Counted from the first letter of the stretch, positions 16,939 to 25,990 are shown. The stretch is 64,000 nt of DNA from Lachnospiraceae bacterium (GCA_015057555.1 SVEC01000001.1:62001-126000), one strand, 5' to 3'. The notes: a model not told the origin generated them from the sequence alone. Translations and numbers: made by a program.

Positions 16939-17679
16939 ATGAAAAGACAGATGAAAAGGCTGGTGCTTGGGGTTGCACTTAGCATGATGACTATGTGTTT
17001 TGTGGCTTGTGGAGATGACAAGAAGGATGGTGTAAAGGTTGACACAGATGTGAAGGTGGAAACAGGAGATGTTGACACAGATGTGAAGGTTGAGACAGAT
17101 GTAAATGTTGAAACGGATGTTGATGTTAACGTAGGAGATGTGAAAACTGACAATAAAATCCATCTGGATAAGTACATCGGTGGAACTGGAAAAGCTATCA
17201 ATCAAGCAGGATATAAGTATGATAGTGTATCTGGAAGAAATGGTAAATATGTAGTAAAGTACAAGATTACTGATGTGGAGCCTGATATTAGAACTGAGCT
17301 TAGTAAGATTCAAGGTTCTAATATTGCAAAATTATTAATTAAGGATGATACCATTGGACTTGGCTATGAGCCTAATGGTGACAAATACAAATTTAAGCTT
17401 ACTGCTGGCTCTGTATATATGAATTTTGAATTAGTGGGAAGCGAGCAGATATTTGAGCAGTATCGAAGTGTAGAGCATAAAAAAATCAGGGACATGGGAG
17501 AGCTTCATTCTATACCTATCATTAATCTTGAGATAGAGTATATGTATTGCTATGCGATTTTCGACGAATCAGGAAGTGCTATTATCGAGACAGATAATTT
17601 CACACCTGAAACTGCCCAGGAGATGCTTTCCTACTGTACAGTGGAAGATTTTTATTATGAGTATGGCTTGGCTGATTAG
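16939..17679 (+). CDS. Lipoprotein with a VxTDVxVET-type acidic repeat
   Basis: A 246-residue predicted lipoprotein. Signal peptide MKRQMKRLVLGVALSMMTMC ends in the lipobox FVAC with Cys24. Residues about 30-70 are a low-complexity acidic stretch built from the units VDTDVKVET and DVNVETDVDV, and at DNA level it is made of direct repeats that could expand or contract. The rest, about 175 residues, is a folded domain I do not recognise, with YVVKYKITDVEPD and an acidic, aromatic C-terminus. ATG 16939 follows AAGGGAGAAAAA; the frame extends to 16906 without a better site. Function unknown; it is probably cell-surface anchored. Confidence 0.65.
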   Translation: MKRQMKRLVLGVALSMMTMCFVACGDDKKDGVKVDTDVKVETGDVDTDVKVETDVNVETDVDVNVGDVKTDNKIHLDKYIGGTGKAINQAGYKYDSVSGRNGKYVVKYKITDVEPDIRTELSKIQGSNIAKLLIKDDTIGLGYEPNGDKYKFKLTAGSVYMNFELVGSEQIFEQYRSVEHKKIRDMGELHSIPIINLEIEYMYCYAIFDESGSAIIETDNFTPETAQEMLSYCTVEDFYYEYGLAD

Positions 17680-17695
17680 TGTTTTGTAGGGTGTT

Positions 17696-18634
17696 CTACA
17701 ATATAGAATCAAATAGCTGGTTTATCACAGAGGTGTATTCTGATACAGAGGATACACCTCTTATTTTTTTTATTATTTCCATTTCAAATTGTAGGTATTG
17801 ATTCCAATATGTCCACATCTCCTGCATCTTATGTAGAAAATGCTTTTCCTTAGCTACAGTGGCTTTGTAGGTTTCGTATACGTCATTATGGAAGTCTATA
17901 AATTCTACCTTACTCATAGCTTTACCACCCTTAAGCTGCCTAAAAAGAGCAGGGTTGGCCAACGCACCTCGCCCACACATTATGCTTGATATATTTGGGT
18001 AATGGCATATTATCTGGTCTCTGTCTGAAGTAGAGTTGATGTTTCCGTTGTAACAAATTTTTGTGCTGGTATTAGGGGACTCAAATACCTTGGAAAATTC
18101 ATCTAATCTAGGCTCGCCACTATAGAAATCACTTTTATATCTAGGGTGAATGGTAAGCTCGTGGATAGGATACTTTTTATACACCTCCAGCAAATCATTA
18201 AAATCTGCGTTATCAGTTAATCCAAGTCTGGTTTTTACGGTGATTTTACATTTCCAATTATGCGTAAATATAGTGTCTAGGAATTCGTCCAAGTAGTCAG
18301 TGTCAGCCAGCATACTTGCCCCCTTACCTTTAGATACTATTAATCTAACCGGACAACCTAGATTAAGATTTATTTCATCATATCCCATAGATTCTAGTAT
18401 TTCACCCACGCGAATAAAACCCTCAGCGTCACGGGTTAATATCTGTGGCACCATAGGGATTCCATGATTGTTCTCAGGGCATATTTCATTATATTCCTTA
18501 GGAACTATAACAGGCTTTTCGTTAGGCTGTATAAATGGAGCGTACAGCTTGTCAGCGAAAGGGAAGTGTCTCCATACAATCTGTCTATACAAATAATCTG
18601 TTATACCCTCCATTGGGGCGAAATAGTAGTTCAT
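17696..18634 (-). CDS. tRNA-dihydrouridine synthase
   Basis: A 312-residue Dus protein, an FMN enzyme that reduces uridines in the tRNA D-loop. Motifs in order: YYFAPMEGITDYLYR (FMN-binding start), MVPQILTRD, INLNLGCPVRLIVSKGKGA with the catalytic Cys, ITVKTRLGL, LTIHPRYKSDFYSG, and SSIMCGRGALANPALF (phosphate binding). The length is normal for the family. It converges with the lipoprotein gene to its left, and that gene's terminator lies inside the 3' end of this coding sequence. Confidence 0.9.
   Translation of the reverse strand: MNYYFAPMEGITDYLYRQIVWRHFPFADKLYAPFIQPNEKPVIVPKEYNEICPENNHGIPMVPQILTRDAEGFIRVGEILESMGYDEINLNLGCPVRLIVSKGKGASMLADTDYLDEFLDTIFTHNWKCKITVKTRLGLTDNADFNDLLEVYKKYPIHELTIHPRYKSDFYSGEPRLDEFSKVFESPNTSTKICYNGNINSTSDRDQIICHYPNISSIMCGRGALANPALFRQLKGGKAMSKVEFIDFHNDVYETYKATVAKEKHFLHKMQEMWTYWNQYLQFEMEIIKKIRGVSSVSEYTSVINQLFDSIL
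17729..17771 (+). terminator. Intrinsic terminator lying inside the convergent dus coding sequence
   Basis: AGAGGTGTAT (17729-17738) pairs perfectly with ATACACCTCT (17752-17761) and is followed by TATTTTTTTTATT on the plus strand. It should end transcription of the lipoprotein gene, yet it is also codons for the last residues of Dus on the other strand. Confidence 0.75.
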
Positions 18635-18671
18635 AGGTGGCTCCTTTTTTTATGTTTTAACAAAAACCTTC

Positions 18672-18701
18672 TTGCCTAATATACCACATATCGACTATAA
18701 T
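18672..18701 (+). promoter_or_regulatory. Sigma-A-type promoter for the NhaC-family gene
   Basis: TTGCCT (18672-18677), an 18-base spacer and TATAAT (18696-18701), 33 bases before the NhaC-family start. Confidence 0.55.
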
Positions 18702-18733
18702 TGACACAGTATATTTAGAGAGGAGATTCACTA

Positions 18734-20419
18734 ATGAAGAAGAAAAGTATTATTTTTCTCATCGCAACAGTTGTAATAGCAGCTATATTTATTGCTCTTA
18801 CACTTAACACACCTGGTAGTGTGGACCTTGAGACCTACTCACCAAAGGTGTATGCTAGCATAGGTGCTCTTTTACCACCTATTATAGCAATTGTTCTTGC
18901 TCTTATAACTAAGGAGGTTTATTCTTCACTTTTTGTTGGTATAGTAGCAGGAGCATTACTTTATGCAAATGGTAACCTAGAGCTTATGCTTAACACCATG
19001 CTTTATAATGAGGACGGTGGTATGGTTTACAAGCTTGCTGACAGTTGGAATGTTGGTATTCTTGTATTCCTTGTAATTCTTGGAATTATGGTTGCTCTTA
19101 TGAACAAGGTTGGTGGTTCAGCTGCGTTTGGTCAGTGGGCAGCTACTCATATTAAGAGTAGAGTAGGAGCACAGCTTGCAACTATGTTACTTGGCGTGCT
19201 TATTTTCGTAGATGATTACTTTAACTGTCTTACAGTTGGTTCTGTTATGAGACCTGTAACTGACAGACATAAGGTTTCTCGTGCAAAGCTTGCATATCTT
19301 ATCGATGCTACGGCAGCACCTGTTTGTATCATCGCACCTGTATCAAGTTGGGCAGCAGCAGTTACATCATCAGTACCAGAGGGCTCAGATATTAATGGAT
19401 TCTCTATGTTCCTTCAGACAATCCCTTACAACTTCTATGCTATTGGTACATTGCTTATGATTATTCTCATAACTACTATGAAGGTTGATTTTGGTCCTAT
19501 GAAGCTTCATGAGATTAATGCTATTCATAACAATGATTTATTTACTACAGCAGCTAGACCTTACGGTGATGTTGAGGATAATAAGAATATCCAGGTTGGT
19601 AAGGTTATAGATCTTGTATTTCCTGTAATTGCTCTTATTATCTGCTGTATTATCGGTATGGTTTACACAGGTGGATTCTTTGAGGGAGAGACCTTTATCA
19701 ATGCATTTGCAAATGCAGACGCTTCTATGGGTCTTGTATTCGGTAGCTTGGTAACTCTTATTATTACCTTCTGCTTCTATATGATTCGTGGAGTTATGAG
19801 CTTTAAGGAGTTTACAGAGTGTATCCCAGAGGGCTTTAAGGCTATGGTTGCACCAATCCTTATCCTTACTATGGCTTGGACACTCTCAGGTATGACTGGT
19901 CTTCTTGGAGCAGACATATATGTGGAGGAGTTAGTGGCTAGCTCTGCAGGAGCTCTTAAGATGTTCCTGCCATGTATCATCTTCCTTGTAGCTATATTCC
20001 TTGCGTTCTCAACCGGAACAAGCTGGGGAACCTTTGGTATTCTTATACCTATAGTTTGTCCTGTATTCTCAGGAGCAGATATGCAGGAGATGCTTATTAT
20101 CTCTATCGCAGCATGTCTTTCAGGTGCAGTTTGTGGTGACCACTGCTCACCTATATCAGATACTACAATTATGGCATCTGCAGGAGCTCAGTCAGATCAC
20201 GTTAATCATGTATCTACTCAGCTTCCATATGCGTTGTTATCAGCCTTCATTTCATTTGCAGGCTTCCTTGTAGCAGGTGTTATAGGATACTTAACTAATA
20301 GTAAGATGGCTGTTTGGTCACTTCCTATTGTACTCTTCCTTATGGTAGGAGTAATCTTCATAATCAAGAAGGTTACTAGAAATGATTTGCTTAACGAGGA
20401 AAGACTTGAAGATTGTTAA
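18734..20419 (+). CDS. NhaC-family Na+/H+ antiporter
   Basis: A 561-residue membrane protein with about 12-13 spans. Family features are FVDDYFNCLTVGSVMRPVTD near residue 157, the helix APVCIIAPVSSWAAAV, a long hydrophilic loop, and AFSTGTSWGTFGILIPI followed by GDHCSPISDTTIMASAG. These are the usual conserved blocks of NhaC/arginine-ornithine-type antiporters in Clostridia. It would exchange sodium, or possibly a metabolite, for protons. Substrate cannot be fixed from sequence. RBS GAGAGGAGA. An EamA transporter gene follows after 18 bases. Confidence 0.82.
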   Translation: MKKKSIIFLIATVVIAAIFIALTLNTPGSVDLETYSPKVYASIGALLPPIIAIVLALITKEVYSSLFVGIVAGALLYANGNLELMLNTMLYNEDGGMVYKLADSWNVGILVFLVILGIMVALMNKVGGSAAFGQWAATHIKSRVGAQLATMLLGVLIFVDDYFNCLTVGSVMRPVTDRHKVSRAKLAYLIDATAAPVCIIAPVSSWAAAVTSSVPEGSDINGFSMFLQTIPYNFYAIGTLLMIILITTMKVDFGPMKLHEINAIHNNDLFTTAARPYGDVEDNKNIQVGKVIDLVFPVIALIICCIIGMVYTGGFFEGETFINAFANADASMGLVFGSLVTLIITFCFYMIRGVMSFKEFTECIPEGFKAMVAPILILTMAWTLSGMTGLLGADIYVEELVASSAGALKMFLPCIIFLVAIFLAFSTGTSWGTFGILIPIVCPVFSGADMQEMLIISIAACLSGAVCGDHCSPISDTTIMASAGAQSDHVNHVSTQLPYALLSAFISFAGFLVAGVIGYLTNSKMAVWSLPIVLFLMVGVIFIIKKVTRNDLLNEERLEDC

Positions 20420-20437
20420 TTAAAAGGATTTAGTAAT

Positions 20438-21370
20438 ATGAAAACCACAGATAAATCTTTACAGAGACGTAATTCATGTATATTAATATTTACATCCTTC
20501 GTCTGGGGTATATCATTTGTGGCACAAAGCGAGGGCGGAGATGCTATTGGACCACTTTCCTTTAACAGCATCCGTTCTATCATAGGTTCACTGGTTTTGA
20601 TGCTTTGTATTGCAATCTTTGATAAGATTGGAATACTTACTAAAAAACCAGAGACAAAAGAGCAGCAGAGAACTCTTCTTCTTGGAGGAGTTCTCTGTGG
20701 TTTTGCTCTGTGTATTGCCACAAATCTTCAGCAGATAGCTATAAGTATAGGTGCCCCGGTTGGAAAGGCCGGATTTTTAACTGCTTGTTATATTCTTTTA
20801 GTTCCTATCTTAGGTATATTTCTTAAGAGGAAATGTGGAATCAATGTGTGGATAGGAGTTGTTATAGCAGTTGTGGGATTATATCTATTGTGTATAGATG
20901 GGGAGTTTGTTATCAAGACACCTGACATTCTTCTGATGCTTTGTGCCTTGTGCTTTTCATTTCACATTATGATTATAGACCATTTTACTCCTAAGGTTGA
21001 TGGCTTTAGAATGTCCTGTATACAGTTTATGGTGACAGGAATTATAACTGCAGTTCCTATGTTTTTCTTTGAGATAAAGGCAGACTTTAGTGATTGGCTA
21101 GGTGGCTTTGCAAATTTGGACGCTTGGATTCCTCTTTTGTATGCAGCTATATTCTCCTGTGCGGTAGGATATACCCTGCAGATCATTGGTCAAAAGGGAC
21201 TTAACCCAGCTGTAGCTTCCCTACTTATGAGCTTAGAGTCAGTATTTTCTGTGCTGGCTGGTTGGGTGCTTCTAAAGCAAAAACTTAGTGGCAAGGAGCT
21301 TCTGGGATGCTTGTTTATATTCGTCGCAGTAGTGCTAGCCCAGCTTCCAGGGAAGAAGGGTGGTATGTAA
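20438..21370 (+). CDS. EamA/DMT-family transporter
   Basis: A 310-residue ten-span transporter made of two EamA repeats. The first begins SCILIFTSFVWGISFVAQ, and the second ends with LNPAVASLLMSLESVFSVLA, the typical repeat end with its Glu. Members export amino acids, metabolites or drugs. The substrate here is unknown. The gene follows the NhaC-family gene closely (18 bases, AAAGGA), so the two are probably cotranscribed. Confidence 0.85.
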   Translation: MKTTDKSLQRRNSCILIFTSFVWGISFVAQSEGGDAIGPLSFNSIRSIIGSLVLMLCIAIFDKIGILTKKPETKEQQRTLLLGGVLCGFALCIATNLQQIAISIGAPVGKAGFLTACYILLVPILGIFLKRKCGINVWIGVVIAVVGLYLLCIDGEFVIKTPDILLMLCALCFSFHIMIIDHFTPKVDGFRMSCIQFMVTGIITAVPMFFFEIKADFSDWLGGFANLDAWIPLLYAAIFSCAVGYTLQIIGQKGLNPAVASLLMSLESVFSVLAGWVLLKQKLSGKELLGCLFIFVAVVLAQLPGKKGGM

Positions 21371-21483
21371 GGAAGCTTCTTGGACTGTATAACCGAGCTA
21401 GCAAGATACACATGGGGATTTGTCTATTTTTTATATAAAATATAAAAATTACAAAAAAATATGTGTTATTTGCATAATTTTTC

Positions 21484-21512
21484 TTGAATATATATGTCAT
21501 ATAGAGTACAAT
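21484..21512 (+). promoter_or_regulatory. Sigma-A-type promoter for the EF-G-like gene
   Basis: TTGAAT (21484-21489), exactly 17 bases, then TACAAT (21507-21512), placing transcription start about 45 bases before the GGGAGG ribosome site of the EF-G-like gene. Confidence 0.7.
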
Positions 21513-21562
21513 TAGATTTAGGGACAAGTAACCAAATAATTAGTATCAGGGAGGTAGCTAGC

Positions 21563-23653
21563 ATGAATGTTTACACAACGGACAAGATTAGAAACGTAGT
21601 TTTATTAGGTCATAGTGGATCTGGAAAGACCAGTTTAGTAGAGTCTATGGCTTATCTGGCAGGTATTACCAATCGTATGGGTAAGGTTGAAGATGGTAAT
21701 ACAGTAAGTGATTTTGGTAAAGAAGAGCAGAAACGACAGATTTCAATTACTACCTCTGTAGTTCCTATAGAGTGGAATGGAGTTAAGATTAACGTTCTTG
21801 ATACACCTGGATATTTTGATTTTATCGGTGAGGTTGAGCAGGCTATAAGCGCAGCTGATGCGGCTATTATAGTTGTAAATGGTAAGGCTGGTGTAGAGGC
21901 TGGTACAGAGCGTGCATGGGAGCTTTGTGAGAAGTATAAGCTTCCTCGTATGATTTACGTTACTGGTATGGACGCTGACAACGCGTCATTTAAGAATGTT
22001 GTTGAGAAGCTTACTGAGATGTATGGTAAGAAGATTGCACCTTTCCATTTCCCTATTAGAGAGAATGAGAAGTTTGTAGGATACATAAATGTTATCAGTG
22101 AAACTGGTAATCGTTGGGAAGGTAAGGAAGTTGTAGAGTGCGATATTCCTGATTATTCTAGAGAGAACCTTGATATCTATAAGGAAACTCTTATGGAAGC
22201 AGTTGCTGAGACTAGCGAGGAGTTTATGGATAGATACTTTAGTGGAGACACTTTCTCTGAGATGGAGATTAGAGCAGCCCTTAGAACAAATGTTATTGGT
22301 AGTAGCTTAGTGCCTATTTCTATGGGTTCTAATACACTTTGTCAGGGTACATTTACTCTTATTGATGATATTGTTAAGTATCTCCCAAGCCCAGAGAATA
22401 AGGAAATCGCAGGCTTCAATATGAAGACTAACGAAGTATTTGAGGCAAATTATGATTTTGCTAAGCCTAAGTCAGCTTATGTATTTAAGACTATAGTAGA
22501 TCCATTTATTGGTAAGTACTCACTTATTAAGGTTTGCTCAGGTGTATTTAAGTCTGATGATATGATTTACAACAAGGATAAGGATATTGAGGAGAAGGTT
22601 AATAAGCTTTACGTGCTTCAGGGTGGTAAGGCTATGGAGGTTCCAGAGCTTCATGCAGGAGATATTGGTGCCATTGCAAAGCTTACTGCTGCTAGAACTG
22701 GTAATACACTTTCTACTAAGGCTTGCATAATCGAGTATGGTAAGTTTGAGATTTCAAAGCCATATACATTTATGAGATACAAGGTTCCTAACAAGAACAA
22801 TATCGATAAGGTGGCTCAGTCACTTCAGAAGATGACTCACGAGGATCAGACACTTAAGGTTGTTAATGATGCTGAGAACAAGCAGCTTCTTCTCTACGGT
22901 ATTGGTGAGAAGCAGCTTGAGGTAGTTAAGAGCAGACTTGAGAATGAGTACAAGTGTGAGATAGAGCTTTCTAAGCCAAAGATAGCATTTAAGGAGACTA
23001 TTAAGAAGAATTCAGATGTGGAATATAAGTATAAGAAGCAGTCTGGTGGACATGGTCAGTATGGTCACGTAAAGATGAGATTTTCACCACTTGCAGAGGG
23101 AGAGAAGGCTTATGAGTTTAGTCAGGAGGTTGTAGGTGGTGCAGTTCCAAAGAACTTCTTCCCAGCAGTTGAGAAGGGTATACAGGAGGCATGTGAGAGA
23201 GGACCTCTTGCAGCTTATCCAGTAGTTGGTATTAATGCAGTTCTTTACGATGGTTCTTATCATGCAGTTGACTCATCTGAGATGGCATTTAAGAAGGCAG
23301 CATCACAGGCGCTTAAGAAGGGTATTATGGAGGCAGGTCCAGTTCTCCTTGAGCCTATAGTAAATCTTAAGGTTGTAGTTCCAGATAAGTATACTGGAGA
23401 TGTAATGGGCGACTTAAATAAGCGTCGTGGTAGAGTTCTTGGTATGAACCCTAGTGGAAAGGGTAAGCAGACTATCGAGGCAGATATTCCTATGATGGAG
23501 CTTACAGGATACTGCACAATCCTTCGTGCTATGACTGGTGGTAGAGGAGATTACTCATACGAATTCGTTAGATACGAGCAGGTACCTAGTGATATCCAGA
23601 AGGCAGAGGTTGAGGCAAGAGCTAACAAGGTAGCTGAAGGTGCAGAAGATTAA
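21563..23653 (+). CDS. EF-G-like translational GTPase (paralogue)
   Basis: A 696-residue protein with full EF-G domain order. G1 is GHSGSGKTSL and G3 is DTPGYFDF, where the usual catalytic His is Tyr. G4 reads TGMD instead of NKxD. Domain IV contains SGGHGQYGHVKMRFSP and domain V has LNKRRGRVLGM. It matches the EF-G-like subfamily of Clostridia rather than housekeeping FusA, whose gene normally sits with the ribosomal str operon. The altered G3 and G4 residues suggest slow or differently controlled GTP use. ATG 21563 follows AGGGAGGTAGCTAGC; the frame extends upstream to 21494, which overlaps the promoter. Codon use is strongly biased, as in highly expressed genes. Confidence 0.85.
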   Translation: MNVYTTDKIRNVVLLGHSGSGKTSLVESMAYLAGITNRMGKVEDGNTVSDFGKEEQKRQISITTSVVPIEWNGVKINVLDTPGYFDFIGEVEQAISAADAAIIVVNGKAGVEAGTERAWELCEKYKLPRMIYVTGMDADNASFKNVVEKLTEMYGKKIAPFHFPIRENEKFVGYINVISETGNRWEGKEVVECDIPDYSRENLDIYKETLMEAVAETSEEFMDRYFSGDTFSEMEIRAALRTNVIGSSLVPISMGSNTLCQGTFTLIDDIVKYLPSPENKEIAGFNMKTNEVFEANYDFAKPKSAYVFKTIVDPFIGKYSLIKVCSGVFKSDDMIYNKDKDIEEKVNKLYVLQGGKAMEVPELHAGDIGAIAKLTAARTGNTLSTKACIIEYGKFEISKPYTFMRYKVPNKNNIDKVAQSLQKMTHEDQTLKVVNDAENKQLLLYGIGEKQLEVVKSRLENEYKCEIELSKPKIAFKETIKKNSDVEYKYKKQSGGHGQYGHVKMRFSPLAEGEKAYEFSQEVVGGAVPKNFFPAVEKGIQEACERGPLAAYPVVGINAVLYDGSYHAVDSSEMAFKKAASQALKKGIMEAGPVLLEPIVNLKVVVPDKYTGDVMGDLNKRRGRVLGMNPSGKGKQTIEADIPMMELTGYCTILRAMTGGRGDYSYEFVRYEQVPSDIQKAEVEARANKVAEGAED

Positions 23654-23670
23654 GATATAATATATTTATG

Positions 23671-23711
23671 ACAAAGGAACAACGAGGGTATTACCCTCGT
23701 TGTTCCTTTGT
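23671..23711 (+). terminator. Perfect 20-bp inverted repeat downstream of the EF-G-like gene
   Basis: The 20 bases at 23671-23690 (ACAAAGGAAC...) are exactly complementary to 23692-23711. No long T run follows, but the right arm itself ends CCTTTGTTA. It is probably a terminator, with the very long perfect stem compensating for the weak tail. Confidence 0.65.
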
Positions 23712-23827
23712 TACAGAAAATAGATATTTATATATAGCCAATTATAATCTCATAATGTATAATAACTTGGTATTAATTGGAAGATAATAGTTAATAATTA
23801 TATCATCAAAAAAGGACAGGTAATAGT

Positions 23828-24682
23828 ATGGCAGTAAAGTTTGTAGTTGATTCAGCATCGGATATCTTACCACAGGAAGCGCTAGATATGGGGATTACAC
23901 GTATTTCTATGAAGGTATCATTTGGTACTGAGGAATATGCAGATGGGATAGAGTTAGATCACACACAGTTTTATGAAAAATTAGCACAAGCTGATGAGCT
24001 TCCACGCACATCTCAGATTACTCCTATAGAATTTTCAGATACTTATGAAAGTGTGTTAGGTGATGGAGATGAGTTGGTTGTAATTACTATGTCAGGAAAG
24101 CTTTCTGGAACTTATCAGAGTGCTATGCTTGCTGCACAGGATTATGAAGGAAAAGTTTTCGTAGTTGACAGTGATAATGCAACCTTAGGCGAGAGAATAA
24201 TTGTGGAGCGAGGCTTAGAACTAGCCAAGCAGGGTATGAGAGCTAAGGACATAGCGGCAACTCTTGATGTTGAGAAGAAGAAGGTTAGACTAATAGCACT
24301 TCTTGATACCCTAGAGTATTTGAAGAAGGGTGGAAGAATATCAAGTACGGTTGCCTTTGTAGGTAGTATGCTTTCTATAAAGCCGGTTGTGGCTGTTGAG
24401 GATGGTGAAGTAAAGCAGGTTGGAAGGGCAAGAGGTTCCAAGCAGGGCAATAATCTGCTTAGAGAATTAATTGGAAAATGTGGTGGAGTTAATTTTGATA
24501 TGCCTTACGCATTGGCTTATTCCGGAACATCAGATTCATTACTTGTAAAATATATAGATGAGAATAAGGATTTATATGATGAGCGTATAGTGGCAGAAAA
24601 GCTTCCTATACATACAGTAGGAAGTACCATCGGTACTCATGTAGGTCCAGGAGCTATAGCAGTAGCGTTTTTTGAAAACTAA
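23828..24682 (+). CDS. DegV family fatty-acid-binding protein (second paralogue)
   Basis: A 284-residue DegV/FakB-type protein. Motifs: KFVVDSASDILPQEALDMG, LPRTSQITPIEF, TMSGKLSGTYQSA (fatty-acid head-group region), YLKKGGRISSTVAFVGSML and GSTIGTHVGPGAIAVAFF at the C-terminus. It is only moderately similar to the copy at 15.9 kb, so the two may carry different acyl chains. It is monocistronic, with RBS AAAGGACAGG and a strong terminator 31 bases past the stop. Confidence 0.88.
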   Translation: MAVKFVVDSASDILPQEALDMGITRISMKVSFGTEEYADGIELDHTQFYEKLAQADELPRTSQITPIEFSDTYESVLGDGDELVVITMSGKLSGTYQSAMLAAQDYEGKVFVVDSDNATLGERIIVERGLELAKQGMRAKDIAATLDVEKKKVRLIALLDTLEYLKKGGRISSTVAFVGSMLSIKPVVAVEDGEVKQVGRARGSKQGNNLLRELIGKCGGVNFDMPYALAYSGTSDSLLVKYIDENKDLYDERIVAEKLPIHTVGSTIGTHVGPGAIAVAFFEN

Positions 24683-24712
24683 AGATGTAGTTTTATGTAA
24701 ACTAGATATTCG

Positions 24713-24746
24713 AAGGATTTGGTAATTTTTCACCAAATCCTTTTTT
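24713..24746 (+). terminator. Intrinsic terminator after the second DegV gene
   Basis: AAGGATTTGGT (24713-24723) pairs with ACCAAATCCTT (24732-24742), with TTTT following. Confidence 0.88.
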
Positions 24747-24826
24747 GTACCATTTTTTGGACTTGTTATTATATATAATCCAAAATATAAACAAAAAGAA
24801 ATAATAACGGAAAGTGAGGAATTTTT

Positions 24827-25231
24827 ATGAAGAACGACATTTTAACAAACCAGGAGAGAATAACAACCACATTTGACAGAGAGAACATTGACATTAAGAG
24901 ATTTGCCAAGCAACAGATGGAGTTTTACAGAGATGTGAAGCAACATATTTATAATCTTAAAATTGACATCGCTGAGATTGGAGCGGATATTGAGGATATC
25001 TTATATCGTATTGAATCTGAGAGCTATAAGACCATGGATAGCTGTAGAGTGTTTAAGGAGCTTAAGCTTCTTCGAAATATGAAGAGGTCTAAGGAGAGAG
25101 AGTTGGAGTGCTGTATCCAAATGACTAGAAAGATTGATTGCGACAGGCTGGCTAAGATTTTGGAAAATAGCTATAGTAAGGTGTTTGTGAATAGTGTTAC
25201 CGAGCTTAAGAAGGCTGTTGATGTGGCATAG
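24827..25231 (+). CDS. Hypothetical coiled-coil protein
   Basis: A 134-residue soluble, charged protein that I do not recognise. It appears almost wholly helical, with heptad-like stretches such as FYRDVKQHIYNLKIDIAEIG and a basic middle (RNMKRSKEREL). It contains three cysteines, two adjacent in ELECCIQ. No signal peptide or membrane segment. RBS GTGAGG; codon use resembles the resident genes. It stands alone just before the accessory island. Confidence 0.6.
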   Translation: MKNDILTNQERITTTFDRENIDIKRFAKQQMEFYRDVKQHIYNLKIDIAEIGADIEDILYRIESESYKTMDSCRVFKELKLLRNMKRSKERELECCIQMTRKIDCDRLAKILENSYSKVFVNSVTELKKAVDVA

Positions 25232-25383
25232 ACAATGATTAAGAAGAAAATTATTTACTAATATCTCCATTTCAGGCGGTGTGCACAGCTCTCTATTACA
25301 TTTTAATTTTCAATTGAAAAAAACATAATAAAGTAATACAATGTTCTTGAAATATAAATAGGAAATTAAAAGGAGTGTTATTA

Positions 25384-25698
25384 ATGGAAAAAAATAAAAT
25401 GCATAAACTAGACCTGATTTTTATAGTTGGAATTGGAATTATAGCAATAATAAGTGCACTGATAGATTGCTTCTATACGAAAGTTTTTCCTGTGTTCTCT
25501 GTTGGGAGTGTGTATTGTGTTTCTTATCCTCTATTGATTGTACTGCTAATATATTCTGCACTTAAATATAAAGAAGAACAAGATAAACCAGTATATGTTA
25601 GGTGGTATATGTTTTTAATTTTACCATTTTTACATATTGCGTTTATGATAGTTGGCTTTATAATTGGTAATCTACTAAATAATTTATTTAATCTATAA
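25384..25698 (+). CDS. Small three-span membrane protein
   Basis: A 104-residue protein with three hydrophobic segments (LIFIVGIGIIAIISALIDC, the middle segment ending LLIVLLIYSAL, and LPFLHIAFMIVGFIIGNLL), a short charged stretch between the second and third, and no recognised family. ATG 25384 lies 8 bases after GGAG; an upstream GTG in frame at 25375 lies too close to the ribosome site. Last gene before the first phosphatase-gene fragment at 25.79 kb. Confidence 0.6.
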   Translation: MEKNKMHKLDLIFIVGIGIIAIISALIDCFYTKVFPVFSVGSVYCVSYPLLIVLLIYSALKYKEEQDKPVYVRWYMFLILPFLHIAFMIVGFIIGNLLNNLFNL

Positions 25699-25791
25699 TT
25701 AACAAACAAGATAGGAGAAATATATAATATATATATTCCTAAATGTCCATCAAACTGGGTAATTTCGAGCAAAAAGGAGAAAATAATTACT

Positions 25792-25937
25792 ATGATAAAA
25801 ATCGTATCCATCTGTTACGGTAACATCGGTTGTTTGGGGTGAGAAGCTAGGGGTATGAAGGATTTGAGGTGGTGTAAAGGGCATTTTATGCCAGGTTTAT
25901 ACCAGAAAATTAGATAGGGTTGTGGCGTAGTGTGGAA
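25792..25937 (+). repeat. Phosphatase 5'-end fragment and associated repeat, copy A (att-like)
   Basis: ATG at 25792 after AAAAAGGAGA opens a 16-codon frame reading MIKIVSICYGNIG and stopping at 25842. It is a decayed copy of the start of the low-molecular-weight phosphatase gene at 40363. The whole 146-base block through the 27-bp element resembles 29243-29389 (copy C) closely, by eye at about five bases in six. It contains two TATGCCA-like boxes 11 bases apart (25887 and 25898). Read as an old recombination-site remnant. Confidence 0.65.
25911..25937 (+). repeat. 27-bp element, copy 1 of 3
   Basis: A 27-base sequence beginning TAGATAGGGTTGTGGCG is present without change at 25911-25937, 27432-27458 and 29363-29389. 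Each time it is followed within ten bases by an intrinsic terminator whose own stem sequence differs. Confidence 0.85.
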
Positions 25938-25944
25938 GGAAAAG

Positions 25945-25990
25945 AGAGCAATTTTTAAGTAGTGAGTATGCTTTTAAATTGCTCTTTTTT
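25945..25990 (+). terminator. Intrinsic terminator following 27-bp element copy 1
   Basis: AGAGCAATTTTTAAG (25945-25959) pairs with CTTTTAAATTGCTCT (25971-25985) with minor mismatches and is followed by TTTTT. Confidence 0.8.

Noticed and set aside
16815-17313. Antisense frames rich in Thr, Ser, Val and Phe opposite the lipoprotein gene.
   Set aside because: They are products of the repeated acidic tract read on the other strand, with no start signals.
25911-25937. The 27-bp element as the 3' end of a solute-binding protein gene (read as AGIDRVVA then stop at copy 2).
   Set aside because: The reading frame is not kept in copy 1, and upstream sequence differs between copies; the resemblance is only a few residues.
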